Both the position numbers and the translations under genes were made by a program. Source: CAZAQK01 sp046344715 (GTDB lineage: Bacteria; Pseudomonadota; Alphaproteobacteria; Rickettsiales; SXRF01). From it: a stretch of DNA of 64,000 nt. The stretch covers positions 1-64,000 of the forward strand of contig JBKDKX010000006.1 of NCBI GenBank assembly GCA_046344715.1, in the 5' to 3' direction. This document shows positions 49,354 to 56,815 of this stretch, one piece after another; position 1 is the stretch's first letter, and every line of letters begins with the position of its first letter. A model generated the notes under the pieces. The model was given only the letters and a program-made list of their open reading frames with translations. It was not told where the DNA came from and ran no database searches.

Positions 49354-50196
49354 ATGAGCAATAACCAGCAATCAGCGACCTACGTGGTCGCCGCCATGTA
49401 TCACTTCTTTGACTTCCCCGATTTTGAAAAACGGCGGGATGCAATTCTTGCTGAGTTCATCAAACATAATATCAAGGGTTCACTACTCATCGCCTCGGAA
49501 GGATTCAATGGCACCATCTCCGGCACGCGCGAAGATATTGATACCATACTGGATTACTTAAAGCGCGAAGTGGCAAAGAGTGACTTCGAGCACAAGGAAA
49601 GTTTTTACACTCGCCAGCCCTTCGGCCGCGCCAAGGTGCGCCTGAAACGCGAGACGATTTCTGTGGGCGAGCCAGTATCGCGCGAGCATGTGGGAACCTA
49701 TATCGATCCTAAAGACTGGAACGATCTTATTTCGCAACCGGATGTATTATTGCTGGACACACGCAACCGTTACGAAACCCATCTTGGTACATTTGAAGGC
49801 GCGATAGATCCGGATACTCGCGTGTTCAAAGAGCTGCCAGCGTTTGTACGCAAAAACTTTGACCCGAAGAAGCATAAGAAGGTAGCCACCTTCTGCACCG
49901 GCGGCATACGGTGCGAAAAATTCACCGCGTGGATGAAGCAGGAAGGCTTCGAGGATGTATATCACCTAAAAGGCGGCATATTAAAATATCTGGAAGAAAT
50001 CCCGCAGGAGCACAGCAAATGGCAGGGCGAGTGCTTTGTGTTTGATGAGCGCGTGGCGGTTGGCCACGGCCTGCACCCCACCACCAAAGCAGTCATGTGC
50101 CCCAATTGCGGATTACCCGTTACCGAGGAAGACAAAAAACACCCGCTATATATAGAGGGTAAGCAGTGCCAGTTCTGCGATGATGTGGAGGAATAA
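49354..50196 (+). CDS. trhO: tRNA uridine-34 hydroxylase TrhO
   Basis: A 280-residue YceA/TrhO protein: an N-terminal acylphosphatase-like domain (YVVAAMYHFFDFPDFEKRRDAILAEFIKHNIKGSLLIASEGFNGTISGTREDID), a central rhodanese domain with LLDTRNRYETHLGTFEGAIDPDTRVFKELPAF and active-site Cys in FCTGGIRCEKFTAWM, and a C-terminal zinc-like tail (CPNCGLPV ... QCQFCDD). It hydroxylates U34 of certain tRNAs to 5-hydroxyuridine using oxygen. Length and domain order are normal. Confidence 0.93.
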   Translation: MSNNQQSATYVVAAMYHFFDFPDFEKRRDAILAEFIKHNIKGSLLIASEGFNGTISGTREDIDTILDYLKREVAKSDFEHKESFYTRQPFGRAKVRLKRETISVGEPVSREHVGTYIDPKDWNDLISQPDVLLLDTRNRYETHLGTFEGAIDPDTRVFKELPAFVRKNFDPKKHKKVATFCTGGIRCEKFTAWMKQEGFEDVYHLKGGILKYLEEIPQEHSKWQGECFVFDERVAVGHGLHPTTKAVMCPNCGLPVTEEDKKHPLYIEGKQCQFCDDVEE

Positions 50197-50296
50197 TATT
50201 AATCCTCTTTGCCTACATCTTGCAGCATCTAAGGCATCTATTCTGGTGTTATTTACGGGCTATTCTACCCATATTTATAACATATCCATAACAAGC

Positions 50297-50575
50297 CTAG
50301 AATTTTCGCCCTGCGGCAGAGTGCAGATGATAATCATATTCTCGTAGTAAACGCGCCATTTCGTCTGACGCATGTTTTGGAAGACCTGCTTCCTGCAGTA
50401 GCTCGGAATAATCCCGATTCGCATATTTCGGCAGCGCTCCGCCAGAGCGCATACCTTGCATCAACGCGCCAAGCACATGATGACATTGACCGTCAGCTGG
50501 CGTACCATTTATCCCCGTAGCTTTGCAAAGCTCTGATAACCTATTTTGCATAGCCAATCTAAGATGTTCTGCCAT
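50297..50575 (-). CDS. Hypothetical small protein
   Basis: A 92-residue soluble protein (LRLAMQNRLSELCKATGI, GQCHHVLGALMQGMRSGGALPKYANRDYSELLQEAGLPKHASDEMARLLREYDYHLHSAAGRKF). It has two Cys and several His but no metal motif that I recognise. GGAGATAAAAAGTT precedes the start on its strand. It is isolated between trhO and nrdJ; its promoter must lie in the 390-base gap that also carries the nrdJ control sites. Confidence 0.6.
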   Translation of the reverse strand: MAEHLRLAMQNRLSELCKATGINGTPADGQCHHVLGALMQGMRSGGALPKYANRDYSELLQEAGLPKHASDEMARLLREYDYHLHSAAGRKF

Positions 50576-50592
50576 AACTTTTTATCTCCCAT

Positions 50593-50947
50593 ACACTATG
50601 TAGTTAGGCTACTTACTTTTGCCCGAATTAGCACATGAAGATTGTGTGACAATAGAATCTGTATCTTACCCCCAGTTTTTTCCATTTTTCTTTTTAAGCT
50701 ATTCAATTAGTTAGAAACTTATCCACAGGTTTCACAGGGTGTCAAAATGTGACATATCCACAGCATCTAGTAGGAAAATGCGTGTCAAGCACAATATGTA
50801 GTTGCATTACATTTTTGTAATGTTTAGATTAGTACTCATCCGATAGAGATAAGTAACCGATTGCGGACTGCGCAAGAAACCACCTAAGATTTTCAGCGCA
50901 ACACCACAACTTTCCACTACTAAAAGCTATAAAAACCACAGTATAAT
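50593..50947 (+). promoter_or_regulatory. nrdJ upstream region with NrdR-like and DnaA-like boxes
   Basis: ACACTATGTAGT (50593-50604) and CACAATATGTAGT (50790-50802) resemble the NrdR repressor box. TTATCCACA (50719-50727) is an exact DnaA box, and ATATCCACA (50754-50762) is one mismatch away. CATTACA-TTTT-TGTAATG (50805-50822) is a perfect inverted repeat. TATAAT at 50942-50947 is a good -10 hexamer, without a clear -35. No cobalamin riboswitch was recognised, although the enzyme needs B12. The remaining sequence of this 393-base gap shows nothing else. Confidence 0.5.
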
Positions 50948-50968
50948 ACTCAATAACAGGGGAACATC

Positions 50969-53900
50969 ATGCGTATTGAAAGACATTTCACCAAAGCTGG
51001 CCAAGGCGCGTACGACGGCATCACCTTCAAAAAAACTGACGTGGTGATGAAAAACCCGGACGGTTCGGCAGTGTTCGAAGCGCTCGGCACGGAAGTGCCG
51101 GAGCATTGGTCACAGGTGGCGACTGATGTATTGGCGCAGAAATATTTCCGCAAGGCTGGTGTTGCAGCAAAACTCAAAAAAGTGGAAGAGAATTCTGTGC
51201 CTTCATGGCTGTGGCGCAGCGTGCCCGATGAAGCGGCACTCGCCAAACTGCCAGAATCTGATCGCAATGTAGGTGAAATATCCTCTAAGCAGGTGTTTGA
51301 CCGCCTCGCCGGCGCGTGGACATACTGGGGATGGAAAGGCGGCTATTTTGATAAGGAAGAAGATGCCCGCACCTTCTTCGATGAAATGCGTTACATGCTC
51401 GCCATGCAGATGGCAGCACCCAATTCACCACAATGGTTCAATACGGGACTACACTGGGCATATGGTATTGACGGCCCAAGCCAGGGACATTTCTATGTAG
51501 ACCCTGACACCCAGCAGCTAACAAAATCCAGCAGCGCGTATGAGCGTCCGCAGCCACATGCCTGCTTTATCCAGAGCGTAAAAGACGATCTGGTGAATGA
51601 AGGCGGCATCATGAATCTGTGGGAGCGTGAAGCGCGCCTGTTCAAATATGGATCAGGCACCGGTTCAAACTTCTCTGACCTGCGCGGCAGTGGCGAAAAG
51701 CTCTCCGGTGGTGGTAAGTCATCTGGCCTAATGAGCTTCCTGAAAATCGGTGACCGCGCAGCTGGCGCTATCAAATCCGGCGGCACAACCCGCCGCGCCG
51801 CGAAGATGGTTGTCGTAAATATCGACCATCCGGATATTGAAGAATTCATCAACTGGAAAGTGCTGGAAGAACAGAAAGTGGCGGCCATCGTCACCGGCTC
51901 TAAAGTATGCAGCAAGCACTTAAAAGCCATCATGAAAGCCTGCCAGACGGGCGAGAGCGAATCGCGCTTTAATCCTTCTGATAATCCTGTGTTGAAACAG
52001 GCAATGCGCGATGCACATAAGGCACTGGTGCCGGATAATTACATCCAGCGCGTGGTGCAGTTTGCCAAACAGGGCTACACCAATATCGAATTCCCTGAAT
52101 ATGACACGGATTGGGATTCCGAAGCATACCTCACCGTCTCTGGTCAGAATTCCAACAACTCGGTGCGTATCACGAATGAGTTTTTGGAAGCCGTTGAACA
52201 GGACAAACCATGGTATCTCCTTGCCCGCAAGAATGGCAAAGTCACCAAGGAACTGCGCGCGCGCGATCTTTGGGAGCAAATTGGCTATGCTGCATGGGCA
52301 TGTGCAGATCCAGGATTGCAGTATGATACGACTGTGAATGAATGGCACACCTGCCTCGCCTCAGGCCGCATCAACGCGTCTAACCCGTGCTCGGAATATA
52401 TGTTCCTTGATGATACGGCATGTAACCTTGCCTCCATCAACCTGCTTAAATTCAAAACAGCAAACGGCAATTTTGACGTAAAAAGTTTTGAATACGCCAC
52501 ACGTTTGTGGACGATTGTACTGGAAATTTCTGTAGCAATGGCGCAGTTCCCTTCCAAGGAAATTGCCAAGCTCTCTTATGAGTTCCGCACACTTGGCCTT
52601 GGCTACGCCAATATCGGCGGGCTATTGATGGCAACCGGTATTGCGTATGACAGCGACGAAGGCCGCGCTATTTCCGGCGCGATCTCTGCTATCTTGACGG
52701 GTGTATCTTACGCAACATCTGCTGAAATGGCGAAGGAGCTCGGCGCATTTGCCCGTTACAGCGAAAATAAAGAGCACATGCAGCGCGTGATGCGCAACCA
52801 TCGCCGTGCAGCACTGGGTGAATCTTCTGGCTACGAAGGACTTTCCATTATTCCTGTGCCGCTGGATGTTTCCAATTGCCATGATAAGGAATTGGTTAAA
52901 GCTGCCAAGAAAGCATGGGACAGTGCGCTGATGCTCGGTGAAAAATATGGCTATCGCAACGCGCAGGCCACCTGCATTGCACCAACCGGCACGATTGGTT
53001 TGGTAATGGACTGCGATACCACCGGTATCGAGCCAGATTTTGCCATGGTGAAATTCAAAAAACTCGCCGGCGGTGGCTACTTCAAAATCATCAACCAGCA
53101 GGTGCCGGAAGGTCTGAAGTTCCTCGGCTATACACCAAAGCAGATCAAGGACATTACGGATTACGCCGTAGGCCGTGGTACGCTAAAGGATGCACCGGGT
53201 GTGAACCATGCGCAGCTTCGCGCTAAAGGATTTGATGATGACTCACTGGCCAAGATTGAAAAAGCACTGGCTTCAGCCTTTGAAATCAAATTCGCATTCA
53301 ATAAATGGTCGCTCGGTGAAGAATTCTGCAAAGAAAAACTAAAACTCACCGATGCACAACTGAATGATTTCGCATTTGATATGCTTGCCGCACTTGGCTT
53401 CTCCAAAGCCGATGTGGAAGCCGCGAATGAATATTGCTGTGGCACTATGACGGTGGAAGGCGCCCCTCACCTGAAAGATGAGCACCTCCCTGTGTTTGAC
53501 TGTGCCAATCCATGCGGAAAAAAAGGCAAGCGCTACCTGTCTGCCGAAAGCCATATCCGTATGATGGCCGCCGTGCAGCCATACATCTCTGGTGCGATTT
53601 CCAAAACCATCAACATGCCAAATTCCGCCACAGTGGAAGAATGCAAAGATGCGTACATGCTTTCGTGGAAACTCTGCCTGAAAGCAAACGCGCTGTATCG
53701 TGATGGTTCAAAACTTTCTCAGCCACTCAACGCTGCGATTGCCGCTGAGTTTGCTGATGACGATGCGGATAATGACAATAAGCAAAGTGAATTTCAGGCA
53801 TTGCGCCAGCCAGGCAAAGTGGCAGAGCGCATCGTAGAACGCATCGTGCGCGCTACCGAGCGTGAACGCCTGCCCGAACGCCGCAAGGGTTATACCCAGA

Positions 53901-54658
53901 AGGCATCGGTCGGCGGCCACAAAGTGTATTTGCGTACCGGTGAATATGAAAGCGGCAAGCTGGGTGAAATCTTCGTGGATATGCACAAAGAAGGCGCAGC
54001 ATTCCGCTCACTCATGAACAATTTTGCGATTGCCGTTTCTATAGGCCTGCAATATGGCGTGCCGCTGGAAGAGTTCGTGGATGCGTTTACGTTCACCCGC
54101 TTTGAACCATCCGGTATGGTGGAAGGCAACGAGACCATCAAGATGTCTACCTCCATTCTGGATTACATCTTCCGTGAGCTTGCCATCTCCTACCTTGGCC
54201 GCAATGACCTCGGCCATGTGGATCTTGGTGATATGCGTTCCGATTCCATTGGCCGCGGCGAAGGCGATTCTACCCGCGAAAGTGATGAGCCAGAGCTACC
54301 GCACCTCTTCTCAAAAGCAACCAGCAATGGTTTCGTGCGCGGGAAAATGCCAAAGCTGATTGTGTCTAATAGTGGTGCAACATCCGTTATGGGAAATGTT
54401 TTGCTGGATGAGTCTAACCCCCTCGAGGTTACAGTTGCAGCAAAAGCTTACATGCCATCAGCCAACGAAAGTTTTGTTATGCAGGTCGGAGTTTCTGCAC
54501 AACATAACGAAAAAGATGTGCTGCGCGAAAAGATCCGCATGGCCAAAGCCAAAGGTTATGAAGGTGACGCCTGCACGGAGTGTGCTAATTTCACGCTGGT
54601 GCGGAATGGCACGTGCATGAAGTGCGATACGTGCGGCTCTACCTCAGGCTGTAGTTAG
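50969..54658 (+). CDS. nrdJ: Vitamin B12-dependent ribonucleotide reductase
   Basis: A 1229-residue class II reductase that makes deoxynucleotides using adenosylcobalamin, independent of oxygen. Conserved parts include KYGSGTGSNFSDLRGSGEKLSGGGKSSGLMSFL, the active-site NPCSEYMFLDDTACNLASINLLKF, and ATCIAPTGTIGLVMDCDTTGIEPDFA. The C-terminus EGDACTECANFTLVRNGTCMKCDTCGSTSGC has the redox Cys pairs. Length matches the long alphaproteobacterial form. AGGGGAACATC precedes the ATG. No other reductase class is seen in this window. Confidence 0.96.
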   Translation: MRIERHFTKAGQGAYDGITFKKTDVVMKNPDGSAVFEALGTEVPEHWSQVATDVLAQKYFRKAGVAAKLKKVEENSVPSWLWRSVPDEAALAKLPESDRNVGEISSKQVFDRLAGAWTYWGWKGGYFDKEEDARTFFDEMRYMLAMQMAAPNSPQWFNTGLHWAYGIDGPSQGHFYVDPDTQQLTKSSSAYERPQPHACFIQSVKDDLVNEGGIMNLWEREARLFKYGSGTGSNFSDLRGSGEKLSGGGKSSGLMSFLKIGDRAAGAIKSGGTTRRAAKMVVVNIDHPDIEEFINWKVLEEQKVAAIVTGSKVCSKHLKAIMKACQTGESESRFNPSDNPVLKQAMRDAHKALVPDNYIQRVVQFAKQGYTNIEFPEYDTDWDSEAYLTVSGQNSNNSVRITNEFLEAVEQDKPWYLLARKNGKVTKELRARDLWEQIGYAAWACADPGLQYDTTVNEWHTCLASGRINASNPCSEYMFLDDTACNLASINLLKFKTANGNFDVKSFEYATRLWTIVLEISVAMAQFPSKEIAKLSYEFRTLGLGYANIGGLLMATGIAYDSDEGRAISGAISAILTGVSYATSAEMAKELGAFARYSENKEHMQRVMRNHRRAALGESSGYEGLSIIPVPLDVSNCHDKELVKAAKKAWDSALMLGEKYGYRNAQATCIAPTGTIGLVMDCDTTGIEPDFAMVKFKKLAGGGYFKIINQQVPEGLKFLGYTPKQIKDITDYAVGRGTLKDAPGVNHAQLRAKGFDDDSLAKIEKALASAFEIKFAFNKWSLGEEFCKEKLKLTDAQLNDFAFDMLAALGFSKADVEAANEYCCGTMTVEGAPHLKDEHLPVFDCANPCGKKGKRYLSAESHIRMMAAVQPYISGAISKTINMPNSATVEECKDAYMLSWKLCLKANALYRDGSKLSQPLNAAIAAEFADDDADNDNKQSEFQALRQPGKVAERIVERIVRATERERLPERRKGYTQKASVGGHKVYLRTGEYESGKLGEIFVDMHKEGAAFRSLMNNFAIAVSIGLQYGVPLEEFVDAFTFTRFEPSGMVEGNETIKMSTSILDYIFRELAISYLGRNDLGHVDLGDMRSDSIGRGEGDSTRESDEPELPHLFSKATSNGFVRGKMPKLIVSNSGATSVMGNVLLDESNPLEVTVAAKAYMPSANESFVMQVGVSAQHNEKDVLREKIRMAKAKGYEGDACTECANFTLVRNGTCMKCDTCGSTSGCS

Positions 54659-54661
54659 GGA

Positions 54662-54779
54662 TTTCTACTAGTCTGGACGGCTTGCTTGCGATTGCCGTGC
54701 TCACTTCTGTCACTTAGCGCTGCTAAGCTCAGTCGTTGTGCGCGCCAATCACTTCGCATCCGCCACAGCCTAGCGAAAT
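54662..54779 (-). repeat. 117-bp dispersed repeat, copy B
   Basis: Read on the minus strand it begins TTTCGCTAGGCTGTGGCGG and ends CAAGCAAGCC..CCAG..TAGTAGAA, matching copy A at 43364-43480 along its whole length. The small central hairpin is GCTTAG-CAGCG-CTAAG. It starts 3 bases after the nrdJ stop codon. Confidence 0.85.
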
Positions 54780-54792
54780 CTATATTTAGTAG

Positions 54793-54821
54793 TTGACATC
54801 ATGAGCATAGCACTACATTAT
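54793..54821 (+). promoter_or_regulatory. Candidate promoter of a small RNA
   Basis: A perfect -35 hexamer TTGACA (54793-54798), a 17-base spacer and CATTAT (54816-54821, 4 of 6 to TATAAT) lie downstream of repeat B. Transcription would start near 54828, and no convincing gene begins there. Confidence 0.55.
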
Positions 54822-54827
54822 GCGAAC

Positions 54828-55000
54828 TAGTCGCTAATGCAGATAGATAAGATTGCTGACCCTTCAGAATCTCAGATCAAAGACAACTTGGGAGATACGT
54901 CAGCTGGCAGAATGACTAAGAGAATAGATTCGGATACAAGCCCGAATTCGAACCTCAATATGCATATTGAAAAGGCAGCGGACGCGCTGCCTTTCTCTTT
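54828..55000 (+). ncRNA. Candidate structured small RNA of about 170 nt
   Basis: Three internal hairpins follow the candidate promoter. The first is GCTGAC (54855-54860) with GTCAGC (54899-54904), enclosing ATCTC (54869-54873) with GAGAT (54892-54896). The second is ATTCGG (54928-54933) with CCGAAT (54942-54947). The third is the perfect palindrome TCAATATGCATATTGA (54955-54970). A strong terminator ends it. The only long frame here, from 54837, has no ribosome site and runs through the terminator and into a repeat, so it is unlikely to be coding. It matches no RNA family I can name; it is not tmRNA or 4.5S RNA by inspection. Confidence 0.5.
54971..55000 (+). terminator. Intrinsic terminator of the candidate small RNA
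   Basis: AAAGGCAGCG, loop GACG, CGCTGCCTTT, then CTCTTTTT: a 10-bp stem followed by a T-rich tail on the plus strand. It could also end the minus-strand... convergent xerD transcript only poorly, because no T-tract faces that direction beyond the stem's own A/T pairs. Confidence 0.9.
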
Positions 55001-55002
55001 TT

Positions 55003-55028
55003 GTCATTGCGCGCGTAGCGAAGCAATC
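55003..55028. repeat. Dispersed repeat GTCATTGCGCGCGTAGCGAAGCAATC
   Basis: The segment starting GTCATTGCGCGCGTAGCG and ending GAAGCAATC is the counterpart of 43324-43357 in the other orientation. It lies between the small-RNA terminator and the stop codon of xerD. Confidence 0.7.
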
Positions 55029-55032
55029 ATGA

Positions 55033-56052
55033 TTATTTCTTCTTACTCAGCGGGTGTTTGTCATTCACCAGCTTAGTGAGCTGGCTGTTTGCCACATGCG
55101 TGTAAATCTGTGTGGTGGAAATATCAGAATGTCCCAACAATTCCTGTATTACGCGCAGATCCGCCCCGCCGGACAGCAAATGCGTGGCAAATGAGTGGCG
55201 CAGCGTATGTGGCGAAATTTTTTCCGGATCAATACCCGCTTTCACTGCAAGTTCTTTGAGTATCACACCAAATTGCTGGCGGGTGATATAGCCTTCAGCG
55301 CGGTGATATGGGAAGAGGTAGACAGAGGTCGGGGGTCGGTTGACGGATGATGATTTCTTCTTTTTTCCGTCCTCCGCCGTCTGCCGTCCGTCGTCCGGAA
55401 TAAAACAATGCCGCACCTCGAGATATTTAGAGAGCGCCTCACGCGTGTTGGCGTTTACCGGCACTAAGCGTTCTTTGTTTCCTTTGCCGCGCACAATCAG
55501 GAAATCAGCCGTTACCTGCCTGCCCCCCTCCTTAACCTGCAACGCCGATAATTTCAGCGATACGAGTTCGGATACGCGCAAGCCTGCACCATAGATAAGT
55601 TCTAACATGGCACTAAGCCGCACACCCTTTGGCGAGGCATCGGCTTTGGCTGCATCAATAAGTGCCATAATATCTTTGGCACCGAGCGTACTGGGAAGGG
55701 ATTTGGAAAGACGCGGGGTTTCGAGCGTGGCGGTGGGGTTATCCGTGCGGATTTTTTCCGTATATAAGAACTGGTAAAACTGGCGGATGGCAGAGAGTTT
55801 ACGTGCCACTGTCTGCGCGGACATGCCTTTTTTGGAAATGCTGGAAAGAAAATCTTCCACTACATCGCGCGATAGTGTGAGTATATCCTGTTTTTTTGCG
55901 GCGATGAAGGTAGAAAAATCGTTCAAATCCCTATGGTAAGCAGCAGCGGTATTGGCAGACGCACCGCGCTCCGCCAGCATCATTTCTATGAATTGCTCTA
56001 TCTGGCCGCTGTCTTCCTGGTTATTGCTGTGCGGAGAGGAACGTTTTGGCAT
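55033..56052 (-). CDS. xerD: Site-specific tyrosine recombinase XerD, with an insertion
   Basis: A 339-residue recombinase from MPKRSSPHSNN. The N-terminal SAM-like domain (IEQFIEMMLAERGASANTAAAYHRDLNDFSTF) is followed by catalytic motifs GAGLRVSELVSLKL (Arg), SPHTLRHSFATHLLSGGADLRVIQELLGHSDISTTQIYTHV (His-Arg, His, Tyr). With XerC it resolves chromosome dimers at dif. Between VRGKGNKERLVPVNANTREALSKYLEVRHCF and VYLFPYHRAEGYITRQ it has about 25 extra residues (PDDGRQTAEDGKKKKSSSVN), encoded by low-complexity repeat DNA, which explains the excess over the usual 300. All catalytic residues remain. Confidence 0.93.
   Translation of the reverse strand: MPKRSSPHSNNQEDSGQIEQFIEMMLAERGASANTAAAYHRDLNDFSTFIAAKKQDILTLSRDVVEDFLSSISKKGMSAQTVARKLSAIRQFYQFLYTEKIRTDNPTATLETPRLSKSLPSTLGAKDIMALIDAAKADASPKGVRLSAMLELIYGAGLRVSELVSLKLSALQVKEGGRQVTADFLIVRGKGNKERLVPVNANTREALSKYLEVRHCFIPDDGRQTAEDGKKKKSSSVNRPPTSVYLFPYHRAEGYITRQQFGVILKELAVKAGIDPEKISPHTLRHSFATHLLSGGADLRVIQELLGHSDISTTQIYTHVANSQLTKLVNDKHPLSKKK
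55316..55403. repeat. Low-complexity CCGTC-rich insertion inside xerD
   Basis: The plus strand carries GGTCGGGGGTCGG, then CCGTCCTCCGCCGTCTGCCG and TCCGTCGTCCGG around a TTTCTTCTTTTTT run. This text resembles the simple intergenic tracts elsewhere in the window more than coding DNA. It encodes the extra XerD residues in frame. Confidence 0.7.
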
Positions 56053-56197
56053 CAAGCTCCTTTTCAACCAGTTGCTGTGCTGGCTTTGGATCAACAAATA
56101 AAGCTGCGCCTACACATACCAGAATAACCACAACAAGTACGGCCAAGAGAGGCATAGCCAGTGATCTTTGCTTAGCATGGGAACGATGATGATGCAT
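56021..56197 (-). CDS. Small single-pass membrane protein
   Basis: A 58-residue protein, MHHHRSHAKQRSLAMPLLAVLVVVILVCVGAALFV followed by DPKPAQQLVEKELDAKTFLSAQQ. A positively charged, His-rich N-terminus precedes one membrane helix and a short acidic amphipathic tail; in-out orientation is likely. I used the Met at 56197 because AGGAAA lies before it; the longer frame overlaps the divergent aroK start region. Its 3' end overlaps xerD by about 30 bases. Small membrane genes at this place, between aroK and xerD, are common in alphaproteobacteria. Function unknown. Confidence 0.65.
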   Translation of the reverse strand: MHHHRSHAKQRSLAMPLLAVLVVVILVCVGAALFVDPKPAQQLVEKELDAKTFLSAQQ

Positions 56198-56263
56198 ATT
56201 TTTCCTGTTTCCTTCGTGGCTAACGTGGTTTAATCGTATCCTGAACAGGTTATAAGTCAATCC

Positions 56264-56815
56264 ATGAGCGAAGCAACACCACATAATTCACTAAAAATTA
56301 CCAAGCCCATTGTGCTGGTAGGGTTAATGGGTGCGGGCAAAACAACCATAGGCCGCAGGCTTGCCCATGCGCTTGCGCTCGATTTTGTTGATTCCGACCA
56401 TGAAATTGTGGAAGCCGCCGGATGCAGCATTGCCGACATTTTTGCCATTTATGGTGAAGAAATCTTCCGTGATGTAGAAAAGCGCGTACTGCTTCGCCTA
56501 ATTACCGGAAAACCACAAATTATTGCAACTGGCGGCGGCGCATTCATGAACGCCGATATACGCGCGGCAATACTTGAGAACGCATGGTCGGTGTGGCTGA
56601 AAGCTGACCTGCCAGTGCTAGTGGAGCGCGTGTCACGGCGCGATACACGGCCGCTGCTTAAAACCGGCGATAAAAGCGAAATTTTGGGCAAACTCATGGA
56701 TGAACGCTACCCCACTTATGCACAGGCAAGCATCACCATAGACAGCAATGAAGGCGCGCATGAAGCCGTGGTACAGCGTATCATTGCTGCACTGAAAGAC
56801 ATACCACATGACTGA
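56264..56815 (+). CDS. aroK: Shikimate kinase
   Basis: A 183-residue kinase with Walker A in PIVLVGLMGAGKTTIGRRLAHAL, the shikimate-binding DFVDSDHEIVEAAGCSIADIFAIYGEEIFRDVEKRVL, and ATGGGAFMN. RRDTRPLLKTGDK forms the lid. It phosphorylates shikimate in the aromatic amino acid pathway. It overlaps aroB by 8 bases; the pair is divergent from xerD and the small membrane gene. Length normal. Confidence 0.95.
   Translation: MSEATPHNSLKITKPIVLVGLMGAGKTTIGRRLAHALALDFVDSDHEIVEAAGCSIADIFAIYGEEIFRDVEKRVLLRLITGKPQIIATGGGAFMNADIRAAILENAWSVWLKADLPVLVERVSRRDTRPLLKTGDKSEILGKLMDERYPTYAQASITIDSNEGAHEAVVQRIIAALKDIPHD

Noticed and set aside
50576..50968. Cobalamin riboswitch upstream of nrdJ
   Set aside because: I could not find the B12 box or the expected arrangement of stems; only DnaA, NrdR-like and palindromic sites are visible.
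54828..55000. tmRNA or tRNA-like identity for the candidate small RNA because of the TTCGAAC word
   Set aside because: The bases flanking TTCGAAC do not form a T-stem and no acceptor stem or tag frame is present.
54837..55076. Open frame of 79 codons in the nrdJ-xerD gap
   Set aside because: No ribosome site; it reads through a strong terminator hairpin and a dispersed repeat and overlaps the xerD end. The structured-RNA reading fits better.
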